Source of the DNA: Nocardioides immobilis
Lineage (GTDB): Bacteria; Actinomycetota; Actinomycetes; Propionibacteriales; Nocardioidaceae
Length of the DNA: 64,000 bases
NCBI RefSeq assembly: GCF_003515065.1
Contig: NZ_QXGH01000012.1
Location: forward strand, 124,001 to 188,000
Reading direction: 5' to 3'
Shown: piece by piece, positions 19,512 through 28,275 of the stretch
Position numbering within the stretch: position 1 is the stretch's first letter
Layout: each line of letters opens with the position of its first letter
The notes under the pieces: generated by a model
Told to the model about the DNA's origin: nothing
The model's input: the letters and a program-made list of their open reading frames with translations, nothing else
Database searches by the model: none
Made by a program: the position numbers and the translations under genes

Positions 19512-20501
19512 TCACCCCGCGTGTCGCGGCGAGGGAGCCTCGTCCCAGGGGAGCGTGTCGGCCTTCACCGCACCCCGCTCGCCCAACGGCTCCGGCGGCC
19601 CGGTCGTCGTGTCGCGGACCGTCTGCTGCTCGGACTCGGCGTTGATCTCGGCCCCGAGGAGGACGACGTACATCGTCAGCCACAGCCACAGCAGGAGTAC
19701 GACGACGCCGGCCAGTGCGCCGTACGTCTCGTTGTAGGACCCGAAGTTGTCGACGTACAGCGAGAAGCCGAGGCTGGCGGCCAGCCAGACGACGGTCGCG
19801 ACCACCGCGCCGACCGACACCCAACGGAACTGCGGGTCTTCACGGTCGGGCGCGACCCGGTAGAGGATCGCCAGCGCGACCGACATGGCGACCAGCAGCC
19901 CGAGCCACCGCCCGGCCTCGAGCAGCCAGCGCAGGGGACCGGACCCGATCACGCTGTCCAGCACCGCCGGCGCCACCGCGACCAGTCCGATCGCGACGAC
20001 GGCGAAGACGATGGCGCCGAGGGTCAGGGCGAGCGCGATCGCCTTGCGCTTCATGAAGCCGCGGGTCTCCTCTTCGTCGTACGCGATGTTGATGGCGGTG
20101 ATGACGTTGCCGACTCCGCCGGACGCACCCCACAGCGCCAGGACCAGGCTGGCCACGAGGCCGAGGCCGAGCGATCCGGACGGCGTCGCGGCCACCGCCC
20201 GGAGCTGCTCGGTCAGCAGGCTCGCGGCGTCGGCCGGCAACGCCCGGGTGAGCTCCTCGGCCTGCGCCTCCACCTCGGCCGGATCCCGGACCAGCCCGTA
20301 GATCAGGACGGCGGCGATCATCGTCGGGAAGATCGCGAGGAACGAGTAGAAGGCGACACCCGCGGCGAGCAGGGGCACCTGGTCGGCCGACGCCTCGCGC
20401 CAGGCGCGGCGGGTCACCTGCCACCAGCCGCGGGGCGGGATGTCGTCGGGACTCTGGGCGGTCGCGCCGGAGATGTCGCGCTGTGTTGCCGGGACCGTCA
20501 T
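19512..20501 (-). CDS. YihY/BrkB-family membrane protein
   Basis: A 329-residue integral membrane protein of the YihY/BrkB (once called RNase BN) family. ATG 20501 begins MTVPATQRD; a longer in-frame start at 20657 would add a shadow-like extension. GWWQVTRRAWREASADQVPLLAAGVAFYSFLAIFPTMIA (about 28-66) is the family signature. Further membrane helices lie at about 125-150, 165-200, 220-250 and 260-300, with SLYVDNFGSYNETYGALAGVVVLLLWLW as the other conserved stretch. The C-terminal 45 residues are polar and cytoplasmic. The transported substrate or role is unknown. Confidence 0.9.
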   Translation of the reverse strand: MTVPATQRDISGATAQSPDDIPPRGWWQVTRRAWREASADQVPLLAAGVAFYSFLAIFPTMIAAVLIYGLVRDPAEVEAQAEELTRALPADAASLLTEQLRAVAATPSGSLGLGLVASLVLALWGASGGVGNVITAINIAYDEEETRGFMKRKAIALALTLGAIVFAVVAIGLVAVAPAVLDSVIGSGPLRWLLEAGRWLGLLVAMSVALAILYRVAPDREDPQFRWVSVGAVVATVVWLAASLGFSLYVDNFGSYNETYGALAGVVVLLLWLWLTMYVVLLGAEINAESEQQTVRDTTTGPPEPLGERGAVKADTLPWDEAPSPRHAG

Positions 20502-20562
20502 GGTGGATCGGTACCCCGGCCGTTGTGGTCCAGCCGCCACCGATGGCCGTGGCGCGGGTCCC

Positions 20563-21408
20563 TCAGGACGCGTCGTCGAGGAGGCCCAGTGCGACCAGGT
20601 CCGCGAGCGGCTCGACGATGCTGCACGAGCCGTAGGACGTGAACCAGCGACGCGCACCAGCGAGGTCGAGCTCCGCCGCCTGCGCGACGAGCGCCCCGCC
20701 GTCGCGCTCCTCCAACACGTCGACCGCCTGGTCGACCGGAGTGCCGTCGAACAGGAGCCGGGTCGCGACCAGCACGTTCAGGAAGCCGTGGTGCTCGAAC
20801 CCGGTGTCGCTGGTGTGCCGTACGGCGTGATGCAGCCCGGCGGTGCACTTGAAGGGCGTCTCCCGGTCCAGGGCGGCGTCGATCCACCGCGCCAGGGCGT
20901 GCGCGAGCGGGAACGCGTCGGCGGTCAGGCCGCCCGTCCGGAACTTCAGCCGGAGCTCGTTCTCGGCGACCACGTCGGCCGCGGCGAGCCAGGATCCGGT
21001 CGCCGCGACGTGCGGGAGCTCGACGTAGATCGCGACCTCGTCGTCGAGCACGCCCTCAGCCCGGGCGGCGTCCACGGCCGCGACGACCCGGCGCGCGTTG
21101 CCGGGCAGGTCGTCGTGGTCGGCCAGCGCGATCTCCAGGGCGGACAGGCTGGTGGGGGAGGCTCCGCAGATCTTGGCCGCGCCGTGGACCGCGCCCGCGC
21201 CGCCGGTGAGGACGACGGACACGGCGATCGGGGCGTCGACCTTGGGGACGTCGACGTCCTTGACGACCAGCGGCCCGACCAGGTCGGCGTACCACTCCTC
21301 GCGCCGGACCAGGTGGGCCGCGACGGCCTCGGAGAGCGGGAGATCGCCCGGCGGGAAGATCGCCGCGTCGTCGACGATTCCACGCCAGGCGGGCGAGAAG
21401 GTGGACAC
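20563..21408 (-). CDS. Conserved protein of unknown function
   Basis: A 281-residue soluble protein without signal peptide or membrane segment. Alternating strand and helix (PIAVSVVLTGG, EVAIYVELPHV, ELRLKFRTGG, PFKCTAGLHHAVRH, FLNVLVATRLL) suggests a beta/alpha barrel, and FRTGG followed by CTAGLHHAV looks like a ligand-binding face. The C-terminus, RRWFTSYGSCSIVEPLADLVALGLL, is distinctive. I do not recognise a named family. It is divergent from prfB. Confidence 0.6.
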   Translation of the reverse strand: MSTFSPAWRGIVDDAAIFPPGDLPLSEAVAAHLVRREEWYADLVGPLVVKDVDVPKVDAPIAVSVVLTGGAGAVHGAAKICGASPTSLSALEIALADHDDLPGNARRVVAAVDAARAEGVLDDEVAIYVELPHVAATGSWLAAADVVAENELRLKFRTGGLTADAFPLAHALARWIDAALDRETPFKCTAGLHHAVRHTSDTGFEHHGFLNVLVATRLLFDGTPVDQAVDVLEERDGGALVAQAAELDLAGARRWFTSYGSCSIVEPLADLVALGLLDDAS

Positions 21409-21491
21409 GCGGCAACCCTAGTGGCCCGTCTCGCCGGCACCAGGGACCGGCGAATGGCAGTGGTGCACGCCGGCCCGTAACCTAGATCCTT

Positions 21492-22610
21492 GTGGCAGGC
21501 CCCGAGTACGAAACCGACATCAAGCAGCTCACCGCGACGATGCACACCATCGAGCAGGTGCTCGATCTGCCCGCGATGAAGCGCGAGATCGACGACCTGG
21601 GTGTCCAGGTCGCCGCTCCGGACCTGTGGGACGACCAGGCCAACGCGACCCGCGTGACCGGCCGGCTCTCGGCTCTGCAGGGCCAGGTCGACCGGTTCGA
21701 GGCGCTCCGGGGCCGCATCGACGACCTCGCGCTGATGGTGGAGCTCGCCACCGAGGAGGGCGACGCAGAGTCGCTCGCCGAGTCCGAGGCCGAGCTGCGC
21801 AAGATCAAGAAGGCCGTCGAGGGACTCGAGGTCCGCACCCTGCTCTCCGGTGAGTACGACGAGCGCGAGGCCATCGTGACCATCCGCTCCGGCGCGGGCG
21901 GGGTCGATGCCGCCGACTTCGCCGAGATGCTGATGCGGATGTACACCCGGTGGGCCGAGCGCAACAAGTACCCCGTCGAGGTCTTCGACGTCTCCTACGC
22001 CGAGGAGGCCGGCATCAAGTCGGCCGAGTTCGCGATCCACGCGCCGTACGCCTACGGCACCCTCTCCGTCGAGGCCGGCACCCACCGGCTGGTCCGGATC
22101 AGCCCGTTCGACAACCAGGGCCGCCGCCAGACCAGCTTCGCCGCCGTCGAGGTGGTGCCGGTGCTCGAGCAGACCGATGAGATCGAGGTCGACGAGAACG
22201 ACATCCGGGTCGACGTCTTCCGCTCCGGCGGCCCCGGCGGCCAGTCGGTCAACACGACCGACTCCGCCGTACGGCTGACCCACATCCCGACCGGCCTCGT
22301 CGTCAGCTGCCAGAACGAGAAGAGCCAGCTGCAGAACAAGGCCAGCGCGATGGTGGTCCTCAAGGCCAAGCTCCTCGCGTTGAAGAAGGCCGAGGAAGCC
22401 GCGCAGATCAAGGACCTCAAGGGCGACGTCCAAGCCAGCTGGGGCGACCAGATGCGCAACTACGTGCTCAACCCGTACCAGATCGTCAAGGACCTGCGCA
22501 CCGGCTTCGAGAGCGGCAACCCGCAGGCGGTCTTCGACGGCGACCTCGAGGACTTCCTCGAGGCCGGCATCCGCTGGCGCCGCGGCGCGGAGAAGTCCGC
22601 CGACAACTGA
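21492..22610 (+). CDS. prfB: Peptide chain release factor 2
   Basis: RF2 ends translation at UGA and UAA. The 372-residue protein has the N-terminal helical domain, the stop-recognition tripeptide SPF ([11 protein letters not shown], about residue 205) and the catalytic GGQ loop ([20 protein letters not shown], about 245). The gene has no internal UGA, so it lacks the programmed +1 frameshift of enterobacterial prfB. GTG 21492 lies eight bases after TAACCT, so the message may be leaderless. Confidence 0.97.
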   Translation: MAGPEYETDIKQLTATMHTIEQVLDLPAMKREIDDLGVQVAAPDLWDDQANATRVTGRLSALQGQVDRFEALRGRIDDLALMVELATEEGDAESLAESEAELRKIKKAVEGLEVRTLLSGEYDEREAIVTIRSGAGGVDAADFAEMLMRMYTRWAERNKYPVEVFDVSYAEEAGIKSAEFAIHAPYAYGTLSVEAGTHRLVRISPFDNQGRRQTSFAAVEVVPVLEQTDEIEVDENDIRVDVFRSGGPGGQSVNTTDSAVRLTHIPTGLVVSCQNEKSQLQNKASAMVVLKAKLLALKKAEEAAQIKDLKGDVQASWGDQMRNYVLNPYQIVKDLRTGFESGNPQAVFDGDLEDFLEAGIRWRRGAEKSADN

Positions 22611-22622
22611 CTGGCAGGTTAG

Positions 22623-22817
22623 CTAGCGCTCGCGGTCGGCTGCGTCGTACACGACCTCGGCGACCGCAAACGCCACCAGTACGGCGACCGCACCCGCCAA
22701 GCTGCGCTCGGCCAGGAGCGCGAAGGCGATGAACGCGCCGCACACGCGCCACGCGCCGCGCGGGGGAAAGCGGTCGTGCCAGCGGCTCGGCTGGTGGTGG
22801 TGGTTCATGACGCTCAT
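22623..22817 (-). CDS. Small membrane protein of unknown function
   Basis: A 64-residue protein with GGAGG ending six bases before ATG 22817. A His-rich, basic N-terminus (MNHHHQPSRWHDRFPPRG) precedes two close hydrophobic stretches (VCGAFIAFALLAERSLAGAVAVLVAFAVAEVVY), probably a helical hairpin, and a charged tail. It is convergent with prfB 12 bases away. An A/T-rich inverted repeat lies in its promoter. No family was recognised. Confidence 0.55.
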   Translation of the reverse strand: MSVMNHHHQPSRWHDRFPPRGAWRVCGAFIAFALLAERSLAGAVAVLVAFAVAEVVYDAADRER

Positions 22818-22832
22818 TGCTGCCTCCGACCT

Positions 22833-22857
22833 ATTGAGTACTAACCATAGTCAATAA
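22833..22857. promoter_or_regulatory. A/T-rich inverted repeat in a promoter
   Basis: TATTGA and TCAATA (minus-strand reading) flank 13 bases about 20 bases before the start of the small membrane protein gene. The stretch is much richer in A and T than its surroundings and contains TTGACT. It looks like an operator over a promoter; the regulator is not in the neighbourhood. Confidence 0.4.
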
Positions 22858-22900
22858 GTAGACAAAAGGCGAGGGTCATGCGGCCCGCTGCGCGACCGCG

Positions 22901-23605
22901 TCAGCGATACGTGAGCAGCCTGCGGTCGTGCTCGACGTGGCTGTGGTCGTTGTACGACGACAGGGTCAGCCCGCTACGGCCACGGATCACCTTCGTGACC
23001 GCCGTGTTGACCGCGACCTTGTTGAACTGGGGCCAGAGCGAGGCGTCGCCCGCGAGCAGGTGGGACACCGCCAGCCCGATCGGGCCGCCCGAGGTGACGA
23101 CGACCGCGGTGCCCTTCTCGGGTAGGTGAGCGGCAGCGGCGAGCAGCGCCGCCTCGATCCGGGCGGCGAACGCCGGGAACGACTCGTGGTAGTCGTCATC
23201 GGCCTCACCGCCGGTCCAGCGCGCGGTCGCGTCCTCGAAGATCTCCTGGAACTTCTGCCGCGGCGCCCGGCTGCGGGCGAGGTCGGCCAGCATGACGGCG
23301 CGGGAGCGGTAGAGCGGCTTGTGGACCTCGACCACGTGCTGGAAGTCGAACTCGTCCCACCCGGCGTCGACCTCGACCGGCACGACCTTGTCGACGCCCA
23401 CGTCGGTGAGGCCGGTCAGGATGCCCTCTGCGGTCTCGCGGTGCCGCCGCAGCTCGCCGCGGATCACCACGTCGGGCACGATCTCGCGCACCGCGAGCGC
23501 CCGGCCGAGCAGCCGCGACTGCTCGTGCCCGAGGTCGGAGAGCGCGTCGTAGTCGCGCTTCCCGAAGGAGGCCTGGCCGTGGCGGACCAGGTAGATCAGC
23601 CTCAT
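22901..23605 (-). CDS. Histidine phosphatase family protein
   Basis: A 234-residue phosphatase of the phosphoglycerate mutase-like superfamily. IYLVRHGQASFGKRDYDALSDLGHEQSRLLG (about 3-33) carries the RHG motif with the phosphorylated His. RGELRRHRETAEG supplies the second Arg, and VVVTSGGPIG stands where the second catalytic His usually sits, reading SGG rather than THG. The ATG overlaps the kinase stop codon (ATGA), so it is the last gene of the SDR-kinase-phosphatase operon. Confidence 0.85.
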   Translation of the reverse strand: MRLIYLVRHGQASFGKRDYDALSDLGHEQSRLLGRALAVREIVPDVVIRGELRRHRETAEGILTGLTDVGVDKVVPVEVDAGWDEFDFQHVVEVHKPLYRSRAVMLADLARSRAPRQKFQEIFEDATARWTGGEADDDYHESFPAFAARIEAALLAAAAHLPEKGTAVVVTSGGPIGLAVSHLLAGDASLWPQFNKVAVNTAVTKVIRGRSGLTLSSYNDHSHVEHDRRLLTYR

Positions 23606-24678
23606 CCGCCGGCCTTCCGGATGATGGCCCGGGCCCGTCGGTGGAGCACCCAGGAGGCGAGCCAGAACTTCTTGAAGCGCGGGTTCGTCGTCTGCTTGTG
23701 GTGGTAGCGGTAGTAGATCTGCTGCAGGATCACCGCGAGCCGGAACAGGCCGAACGCCTCGTAGAACGCCCACTCCTTCCCGGTCAGCTCGATCCCGGTG
23801 CGCGCGCAGTAGTAGTCGACGGCCTCCGTGCGGGTCAGCATCCCCGGCAGGTCGGTCGGCTGCATCCGGAACACCTGGTACATCCGGTCGTCGTCGGCCT
23901 GGACCCAGTAGGACATGACGGCGCCGAGGTCCATCAGCGGGTCGCCGAGCGTGGCCATCTCCCAGTCGAGGAGCGCGACCGGCTTCGTCGGGTCGTCGGC
24001 GTCGAGGACCACGTTGTCGAAGCGGAAGTCGTTGTGGATCAGGCAGGTACGACGGTCGGCCGGCTGGTTCTCGTCCAGCCACGCCATCGTCCTCTTCCAC
24101 GACGGCACGTTCCAGGTCTTCGACTTCCGGAACCGGGCCGACCAGCCACCCACCTGGCGTGCGACGTACCCCTCGCCCTTGCCGAGCGAAGCGAGGCCGG
24201 CCCCGGCCGGGTCGACCGAGTGCAGGGCGACGAGCAGGTCGAGCACGTTGGTGCACAGCTCCCGGACCCGCTCGGTCGGCAGGTCGATCCCCAGCTCGCG
24301 CCGCGGGATGTGGCCGGGGACCCGGTCCATGACGTAGAACTCCGACCCGATCACGGAGGGGTTGTCGCAGTAGCCGACCATCGTCGCGACGTACGGGAAG
24401 ACCGGCGCCAGCGCGGCCTGGATCCGGTGCTCGCGACCCATGTCGTGGGCGCCCTTGGCCTTGGTGCCCGCCGGCGGCCGGCGCAGGATCAGGTCCCGGC
24501 CGGAGTCGAGCCGCAGCAGGTAGGTCAGGTTCGACGCCCCGCCGCTGAACTGCTGGACCTCCACGATGCGGCCGGGGACGCCGTCGACACGGTCCTGCAG
24601 CCACGCCTCGACGGCGGGGACGTCGAACGCGTCCTCCTCACGGACCTCTTGCGCGCCTGCGACGCCGGGTCCGCTCAC
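23602..24678 (-). CDS. APH-type phosphotransferase (LvaA / ACAD10-like kinase)
   Basis: A 358-residue kinase-fold protein; GTG 24678 overlaps the SDR stop codon. FSGGASNLTYLLRLDSGRDLILRRPP (nucleotide loop and Lys/Arg region, about 37-62), CLIHNDFRFDNVVLD (Brenner motif HxDxxxxN, about 200-215) and ALLDWEMATLGDPLMDLG (metal-binding Asp) are all present. This subfamily accompanies acyl-CoA dehydrogenases. The studied relatives (bacterial LvaA, the N-terminal part of mammalian ACAD10/11) phosphorylate the hydroxyl of 4-hydroxyacyl-CoA. The gene order here supports that kind of role. Confidence 0.85.
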   Translation of the reverse strand: MSGPGVAGAQEVREEDAFDVPAVEAWLQDRVDGVPGRIVEVQQFSGGASNLTYLLRLDSGRDLILRRPPAGTKAKGAHDMGREHRIQAALAPVFPYVATMVGYCDNPSVIGSEFYVMDRVPGHIPRRELGIDLPTERVRELCTNVLDLLVALHSVDPAGAGLASLGKGEGYVARQVGGWSARFRKSKTWNVPSWKRTMAWLDENQPADRRTCLIHNDFRFDNVVLDADDPTKPVALLDWEMATLGDPLMDLGAVMSYWVQADDDRMYQVFRMQPTDLPGMLTRTEAVDYYCARTGIELTGKEWAFYEAFGLFRLAVILQQIYYRYHHKQTTNPRFKKFWLASWVLHRRARAIIRKAGG

Positions 24679-25430
24679 GTGAGCCTCCGGACGATCGGCA
24701 TCGGCAGGTTCTTCAGCGCGAAGCCCAGCGGCACCCACGGCCACGCCGGGACGAGCGCCTTCTCCTTGCGCTTCTCGATCGCGTTGACCATCGCCCGGAC
24801 GCCGGTCTCGGTGTCGACCATGAACTTCGTCTTGTTGGCGACCTTCTCGTTCATCTCCGACGCGATGTAGCCCGGGTAGATGATCGAGACGTCGATGCCC
24901 TTCGCCTTCACGTTCTCGTTGATCAGGCCCTCGGCCAGCGCGGCGACACCCGCCTTGGTCGCGGCGTACGTCGTGATCGTCTTGCGCATGCCGCGCATCG
25001 CGGAGACCGACGAGATCATCACGAGGTGGCCGCTGCCCTGGGCGCGGAAGATCTCCATCGCGGCCTCGGTCTGCGCGAGGGCAGCGACGAAGTTCGTCAT
25101 CGCGGTGGCCTTGTTGGCGTCGTACCGGCCGGTGCCGAGCGGCGCACCCTTGCCGAGGCCGGCGTTGATGATCACCCGGTCGATCGTGCCGAGCTCGGCT
25201 GCGAACTCCTTGAAGACCGAGAACACCGCGTCGTCGTCGTTGACGTCGAGCGCCTTGACGGCGACCGTCACGTCGGGGCTCGCCGCGGAGATCTCGGACC
25301 GCAGCGCGTCGAGCCGCTCGGTGCGGCGTGCGCACAGCGCGAGGTCGTAGCCGAGGGCGGCGAACTGGCGCGACATCTCCTCGCCCAGGCCCGAGCTGGC
25401 GCCCGTGATCAGGATCGTTCCCTTGCTCAT
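24675..25430 (-). CDS. Short-chain dehydrogenase/reductase
   Basis: A 251-residue SDR. TGASSGLG (NAD(P)-binding, about 9-16), INAGLG (about 88), the catalytic Ser in MISSVSAM (about 140) and YAATKAG (Tyr and Lys, about 155) are intact. The C-terminus is basic and Pro-rich, like SDRs that lie against membranes or bind acyl-CoA. It shares a 4-base overlap with the kinase downstream and starts within the stop of a small upstream frame. It may interconvert a keto- and hydroxyacyl-CoA in the same pathway (inferred). Confidence 0.88.
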   Translation of the reverse strand: MSKGTILITGASSGLGEEMSRQFAALGYDLALCARRTERLDALRSEISAASPDVTVAVKALDVNDDDAVFSVFKEFAAELGTIDRVIINAGLGKGAPLGTGRYDANKATAMTNFVAALAQTEAAMEIFRAQGSGHLVMISSVSAMRGMRKTITTYAATKAGVAALAEGLINENVKAKGIDVSIIYPGYIASEMNEKVANKTKFMVDTETGVRAMVNAIEKRKEKALVPAWPWVPLGFALKNLPMPIVRRLT

Positions 25431-25552
25431 GCTCTCTCCTCTGTCATTGCGAAGATGCGGGCGGCGAAGCCGCGTTGCTGGCGGTCGTGGAGCGGATGCA
25501 TCGTGCGCTCGGTGAGTACGGCGATCCGCGCGGTGCGGTCGGGCACGATCAC
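25427..25552 (-). CDS. Possible 41-residue leader or small protein
   Basis: GTG 25552 opens a frame (VIVPDRTARIAVLTERTMHP to TEERA) that ends inside the SDR start codon (ATGA overlap), as translationally coupled genes do here. AGAAGAG upstream is a weak ribosome-binding site. The product is basic and without a family. It could be a small protein of the operon or chance. The remaining bases between this and the acyl-CoA dehydrogenase stop codon hold nothing else. Confidence 0.3.
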   Translation of the reverse strand: MIVPDRTARIAVLTERTMHPLHDRQQRGFAARIFAMTEERA

Positions 25553-25619
25553 CATTCTCTTCTGTCGATCCCGGTCATGACCGCTCGGCGACCAGATCTG
25601 CGGTGCAGGACCCGGCGGG

Positions 25620-26882
25620 TCACCGCGAGACGCCGTACTTCATCAGCTCGAGGCGGGCGATCAGGCCGAGGTGCACCTCGTCGGGGCCGTCGGCGTACCG
25701 CAGCGACCGGGCGGTGGTCCACGCCGCGGCCAGCGGGAAGTCGTCGGTGAGCCCGCCGCCGCCGTGGATCTGCATCGCGAAATCGATGACGTCGAGAGCC
25801 ATCGCCGGAGCGGCGACCTTGATCTGGGAGACCTCGCTGATCGCGTTCATCGGGCCGCCGACGTCGAGCTTCCACGCGGCGTTGAGCACGAGCAGGCGGG
25901 TGGACTCGATGGCGATCCGGGCCTGCGCGATCCGCTCGCGGTTGCCGCCGAGGTTGACCAGCGGCTTGCCGAAGGCGACCCGGTCGGTGCCGCGCTGGCA
26001 GGCCAGCTCGAGGGCCTTCTCGGCCAGGCCGATCAGCCGCATGCAGTGGTGGACGCGGCCGGGGCCGAGCCGTCCCTGCGCTATGGCGAAGGCCTCACCG
26101 GGGCCGGACACGAAGTTCTGGATCGGCACCCGGACGTCGGTCAGCGAGACCTCGCCGTGGCCGTGCGGCTCGTCGAAGTAGCCCATCGTCGTCAGCATCC
26201 GCTCGACCTTCACGCCCGGGGTGTCCCGCGGGACCAGCACCATCGAGTGCCGGTGGTGGCGGTCGGCCTCGGGGTCGGTGAGACCCATGACGATGAAGAT
26301 CTCGCAGTCGGGGTGACCGACGCCGGTCGAGAACCACTTGCGGCCGTTGAGCACGATCTCGTCACCGTCGACGATCGCGCTGAGCTCCATGTTGGTCGCG
26401 TCGCTGGACGCCACCCCGGGCTCGGTCATCAGGAACGCGCTGCGGATCCGGCCGTCGAGCAGCGGGTCGAGCCACTGGTCCTTCTGCGCCTGAGAGCCGT
26501 ACTTGAGCAGCACCTCCATGTTGCCGGTGTCGGGGGCGTTGCAGTTGAGGACGTAGGGCGCGACGAAGGACCGGCCGGTCAGCTCGGCGATCGGCGCGTA
26601 CTCGACGTTGGACAGGCCGGCGCCGCCGAGGGTGCCGTACTTCTCGGCGTACGGCCCCTCGTGGCCGGCCGGGAGGAAGAGGTTCCACAGGCCGCGCTCG
26701 CGCGCCTTCGCCCGGAGGTCCGCCATGACTGGGAGCTCCTGCCACTGCTCGCCCTGCCCGGCGTCGCGGCGGCGCTTGATCTCGTGGTGGTACGCCGCCT
26801 CGACCGGCTCGATCTCGGTCTCGATGAAGTCCTTGACCAGCGCCGTCAGCTCGGCCGCCCGCGGGGAGGGTGCGAAGTCCAT
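25620..26882 (-). CDS. Acyl-CoA dehydrogenase, ACAD10/11-like
   Basis: A 420-residue flavoprotein. The N-terminal helical part has a KRRRDAGQGEQWQELP stretch found in this subgroup. The beta domain has FLMTEPGVASSDATNM (FAD-binding, about 148-163) and LNGRKWFSTGVGHPD. The C-terminal half has QIHGGGGLTDDFPLA (about 373) and ends with RYADGPDEVHLGLIARLEL. The DGPDEVH ending is typical of the ACAD10/11-like clade and replaces the catalytic-Glu motif YEGTxQ of ordinary enzymes. It probably acts on the phosphorylated acyl-CoA made by the kinase. It is divergent from a TetR gene. Confidence 0.9.
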   Translation of the reverse strand: MDFAPSPRAAELTALVKDFIETEIEPVEAAYHHEIKRRRDAGQGEQWQELPVMADLRAKARERGLWNLFLPAGHEGPYAEKYGTLGGAGLSNVEYAPIAELTGRSFVAPYVLNCNAPDTGNMEVLLKYGSQAQKDQWLDPLLDGRIRSAFLMTEPGVASSDATNMELSAIVDGDEIVLNGRKWFSTGVGHPDCEIFIVMGLTDPEADRHHRHSMVLVPRDTPGVKVERMLTTMGYFDEPHGHGEVSLTDVRVPIQNFVSGPGEAFAIAQGRLGPGRVHHCMRLIGLAEKALELACQRGTDRVAFGKPLVNLGGNRERIAQARIAIESTRLLVLNAAWKLDVGGPMNAISEVSQIKVAAPAMALDVIDFAMQIHGGGGLTDDFPLAAAWTTARSLRYADGPDEVHLGLIARLELMKYGVSR

Positions 26883-26902
26883 GGGTTGACCCTGGCACAC
26901 TG

Positions 26903-26917
26903 TTGAGCAATGCTCAA
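26903..26917. promoter_or_regulatory. TetR operator: perfect 7-1-7 palindrome
   Basis: TTGAGCAATGCTCAA is a perfect inverted repeat around one base. It covers the -10 position (AATGCT) of a promoter with TTGACC 17 bases upstream that reads into the TetR gene, and it sits 20 bases from the acyl-CoA dehydrogenase start codon. Both divergent genes are therefore likely repressed by the TetR protein. Confidence 0.75.
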
Positions 26918-26921
26918 TAGC

Positions 26922-27527
26922 GTGGACGCAGATCACACGGCGCAGTCGGGACCGCCCGCGGCTCGCACGCGCACCCGGCTCAGCCAGGACGAACGGCGGC
27001 GACAGCTGCTCGGCATCGGCCTGCGGATGCTCGTCGAGAAGCCGATCCAGGACCTCTCCCTCGACGCCGTCGCCGCGGAGGCGGGGATCTCCCGGGGCCT
27101 GCTGTTCCACTACTTCCCGACCAAGACCGACTACTACGACGCGGTGGTCGGCGCCGCGCTGCGACGGGTGCTGCGCAACATCTCGCCCGATCCGGACGTC
27201 GCCGCCGATCTCGCGCTGCGCCAGTTCGTCGAGCGGTTCTACGCCCAGGTCGACCGGCGCCGGGAGTTCTACCTCGCGCTGGTCTTCGGCAGCGACGCCA
27301 TCTCGATCGGCGGCGAGGGCGTCGAGTCGCACCGGATGACCGTCGCGCACCGCGTCGTCGATGCGGTCGGGCTGGAACCGGCCACCACCCCGGTCGTGCA
27401 CGGATGGACGGCGTACGTCGAGGACCGGGCCCTGCTCTGGTCCGGCACCGCGGCCGCCGAGCGGGTGCCGCTCGCCGACGAGGTGGCCCACTGCTGCCGG
27501 GCGCTCACCGCCCTGCTCGCCGCCTAA
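26922..27527 (+). CDS. TetR-family regulator
   Basis: A 201-residue regulator. I prefer GTG 26922, seven bases after the -10-like AATGCT; ATG 26910 in the same frame would lie inside the operator. The N-terminal helix-turn-helix is clear (LSLDAVAAEAGISRGLLFHYFPTKTDYYDAVV, about 45-77), and the ligand-binding domain follows, with a TetR_C-like FYLALVFG region. It is divergent from the acyl-CoA dehydrogenase gene and probably controls that cluster in answer to an acyl-CoA. Its end overlaps the convergent gene by four bases. Confidence 0.92.
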   Translation: MDADHTAQSGPPAARTRTRLSQDERRRQLLGIGLRMLVEKPIQDLSLDAVAAEAGISRGLLFHYFPTKTDYYDAVVGAALRRVLRNISPDPDVAADLALRQFVERFYAQVDRRREFYLALVFGSDAISIGGEGVESHRMTVAHRVVDAVGLEPATTPVVHGWTAYVEDRALLWSGTAAAERVPLADEVAHCCRALTALLAA

Positions 27528-28171
27528 GAGGCAGCCGCTGCCTTCGCTACCGCGACGCACCACCGGCCGGCCCGGTCGAGCAGGTCCTGCTCGGGGACCG
27601 ACGTGGGCGCGGCCAGGCTGCAGGTGAGCCAGGCGTCGCCGAACAGGCCGCGGAACGATGCCCAACGACGGTCACCGGACGGGCAGACGAGCGCGACGCT
27701 GGGAGCGCCGTACGCCGGCGCCTGGGCCGGTCGCGTGCATCCGGGCCGGCCGCTCGCATCGGCGATCAGCTCGGTCGCCCGCGACCGGGGGACCGGCGGC
27801 ACGAACAGCCACGCCCGGAGCTCACCGTCTGCGAGGCCGGCGCCGTCGACCCGGCAGCCGTACTCGTGGGCGACGTCGTCGACCCCGGGCGCCATCTGTG
27901 CCGCCTGGCCGTTGCGGTAGGCCGTCACCGTCCAGCCGACGTCGCCGGCGAGCGCCTCGGTCAGCGCCTCCTCGGGGATCCGGTCGCAGAACGGCGCGCG
28001 GCTCAGTGCGACGACGGTCGTGTCGTAGTCCGTCAGGGGCGTCGAGGCGTAGGCGGGCGGCTCGGGCGGCGTCATCGCCGGCGCCTCGTCGTCCAGCACG
28101 AGGACGCCCGTCGCGACCGGAAGAGTGGTCAGCACGACGGCGAGCATCAGCCATCGCAGGGTCCTCGGCAC
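27524..28171 (-). CDS. Membrane-anchored extracytoplasmic protein of unknown function
   Basis: A 215-residue protein with one N-terminal hydrophobic segment ([21 protein letters not shown], about 6-26), an anchor or uncleaved signal, then a Pro-rich linker. The mature part holds six Cys (APFCDRI, YGCRVD, PGCTRP, LVCPSG, LTCSLA, RWCVAV), consistent with three disulfides. The layout is like DUF3558-type exported proteins, but the match is weak. It is divergent from ftsE. Confidence 0.55.
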   Translation of the reverse strand: MPRTLRWLMLAVVLTTLPVATGVLVLDDEAPAMTPPEPPAYASTPLTDYDTTVVALSRAPFCDRIPEEALTEALAGDVGWTVTAYRNGQAAQMAPGVDDVAHEYGCRVDGAGLADGELRAWLFVPPVPRSRATELIADASGRPGCTRPAQAPAYGAPSVALVCPSGDRRWASFRGLFGDAWLTCSLAAPTSVPEQDLLDRAGRWCVAVAKAAAAS

Positions 28172-28275
28172 CGGCCCACGATAGACGTCGGTCGGGGGAG
28201 TCTCCTAAGTCACAACGACGCTCCGAGAGGCGGGCGTCCGATCGCCGGTTGCCGTCCTGGCGTACCGTCTGGTCA

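Noticed and set aside
21492..22610. Programmed +1 frameshift in prfB
   Set aside because: The frame is continuous from GTG 21492 to the stop with no internal TGA near codon 25.
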